Shown here: piece by piece, positions 63,398 through 64,000 of the stretch
Layout: each line of letters begins with the position of its first letter
How positions within the stretch are numbered: the first letter of the stretch is position 1
From: Muricomes intestini
GTDB taxonomy: Bacteria > Bacillota > Clostridia > Lachnospirales > Lachnospiraceae
Direction: 5' to 3'
DNA length: 64,000 bases
NCBI RefSeq assembly: GCF_004346165.1
Contig: NZ_SLZZ01000002.1
Coordinates: forward strand, 62,001 to 126,000
Notes under the pieces: model-generated
The model's input: only the letters and a program-made list of their open reading frames with translations
Database searches by the model: none
What the model was told of the DNA's origin: nothing
Position numbers and translations under genes: made by a program

Positions 63398-64000
63398 AGA
63401 ATTAGCTAGAACCATTCTGGGTTCAAGAATTCGTTTTCAGACCTTCTCCAGCCAGATAGAAGAATTATTAACTTCCGGTGATAGCCGGTTAGCTGAACAA
63501 ATACAGTATAAATCAACCAATTCTTTTGTAACTGAATTGGAAAAGTATTTGCAATATGCCGAAGACAAGTTTTTCGCACCCAGAAATTTACAGATTGGTA
63601 ATTTCCATATAACCAAAGAAGATATCAAACAGAGTTACACAAACCTGAAAGATATGCCAATCAAAAAAAGGCTGAAAAAAATCACTTCAAATATTATTAC
63701 AAAAGACAAAAATCAGACTGTGCCATTGCTGAGTAAAGATTCCGCTAAATTAGTAAAAAAGGAAATAAACAGTATGTTCTTCTATCCTGATGCACTGTCA
63801 CTATATATCAATTTTTATACGTTTATCGGACATGAAGAATATTTTTCAATGAGAAGAAAAAATATTCTTGGACACAGTGACGTATTTCCTCTTATTTACG
63901 TGAAATTGTTTCTTGAGGGCACTCCCCAAAATTACAGGGCAATAAAGCATTTACTCATCGACGAAATGCAGGATTATGCCCCGGTTCAATATGCGGTCCT
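63390..64000 (+). pseudogene. helD: 3' part of helD, continuing past the window
   Basis: The open frame from 63390 to the window edge (203 codons) encodes MFEELARTILGSRIRFQTF, KKRLKKITSNIITKDKN, YINFYTFIGHEEYFSM and the Walker B LLIDEMQDYAPVQYAVL of HelD. It is one frame off from the 5' part. About 100 residues holding the P-loop and following strands are missing at the junction, so the gene is broken whether or not it is translated from an internal start. The 3' end is outside the window. Confidence 0.78.

Noticed and set aside
1-64000. tRNA, rRNA or CRISPR arrays
   Set aside because: No cloverleaf, ribosomal RNA segment or regularly spaced short repeats were seen on either strand.

Overview
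The window looks like chromosome of a spore-forming, anaerobic, gut-type Clostridia, most likely Lachnospiraceae. The evidence is moderate-to-low GC content, strong AAGGAGG ribosome binding sites, dipicolinate synthase genes (dpaA/dpaB) for endospores, a class-F-like flavodiiron protein with fused rubredoxin and NADH reductase, many ribose-type (CUT2) sugar transporters, and structured intergenic repeats. No rRNA, tRNA or CRISPR array was seen.

Region 1 (about 0.3-29.5 kb, mostly minus strand) is a polyol/sugar-acid catabolic district. A promoter with a 27-bp palindromic operator near 15.1 kb drives a long operon: TIM-barrel epimerase, SDR fructuronate/mannonate-type reductase, Ldh-family dehydrogenase, a KDPG aldolase broken by two internal deletions, a zinc MDR dehydrogenase, a CUT1 binding protein with two permeases (no ATPase), an FAD oxidoreductase, an equatorial-domain-only GroEL-like protein, a Gfo/Idh/MocA dehydrogenase and a full CUT2 transporter. 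A second operon (22.2 to 15.6 kb) encodes IolG, a CUT2 transporter, a second Gfo/Idh/MocA protein and IolE, ending at a strong terminator. Upstream lies its probable sensor set: TIM-barrel protein, sugar-binding lipoprotein, YesM-type kinase and AraC-type response regulator. A truncated hydroxypyruvate isomerase and a divergent LacI regulator close the region.

Region 2 (29.6-46.5 kb) holds housekeeping and accessory genes: a heterodimeric ABC exporter, dpaA-dpaB-asnB, a YoaK-like membrane protein, a class III aminotransferase behind a promoter and hairpin leader, the flavodiiron fusion, recQ, an alkyltransferase-like protein, a VOC protein, alanine dehydrogenase and a low-molecular-weight tyrosine phosphatase (PTP).

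Region 3 (46.5-53.6 kb) is a decayed integrative island of about 7.1 kb. It is bounded by 35-bp near-identical direct repeats that duplicate the first 12 codons of the PTP gene, and it contains a frameshifted tyrosine integrase next to one end. Its cargo is one five-gene operon: DUF1016/PDDEXK nuclease, DUF4297-like nuclease, small middle component, Rad50/SMC-like ATPase with a zinc hook, and an Rx4H (HEPN-like) protein. This resembles an ABC three-component (ABC-3C) conflict system and is the best candidate for an interesting defence system here. Just beyond it lies a TOTE-type primase-helicase-PLD gene broken by an internal deletion.

Region 4 (56.4-64 kb) contains a radical SAM protein, a small divergent regulator pair, D-lactate dehydrogenase, a fluoride channel, two DNA glycosylases, a B3/B4 protein, a YaiI-like protein, and a helD gene that has lost its Walker A region. 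Internal deletions recur in this window (eda twice, the TOTE helicase, helD), which means either ongoing gene decay or assembly collapse.
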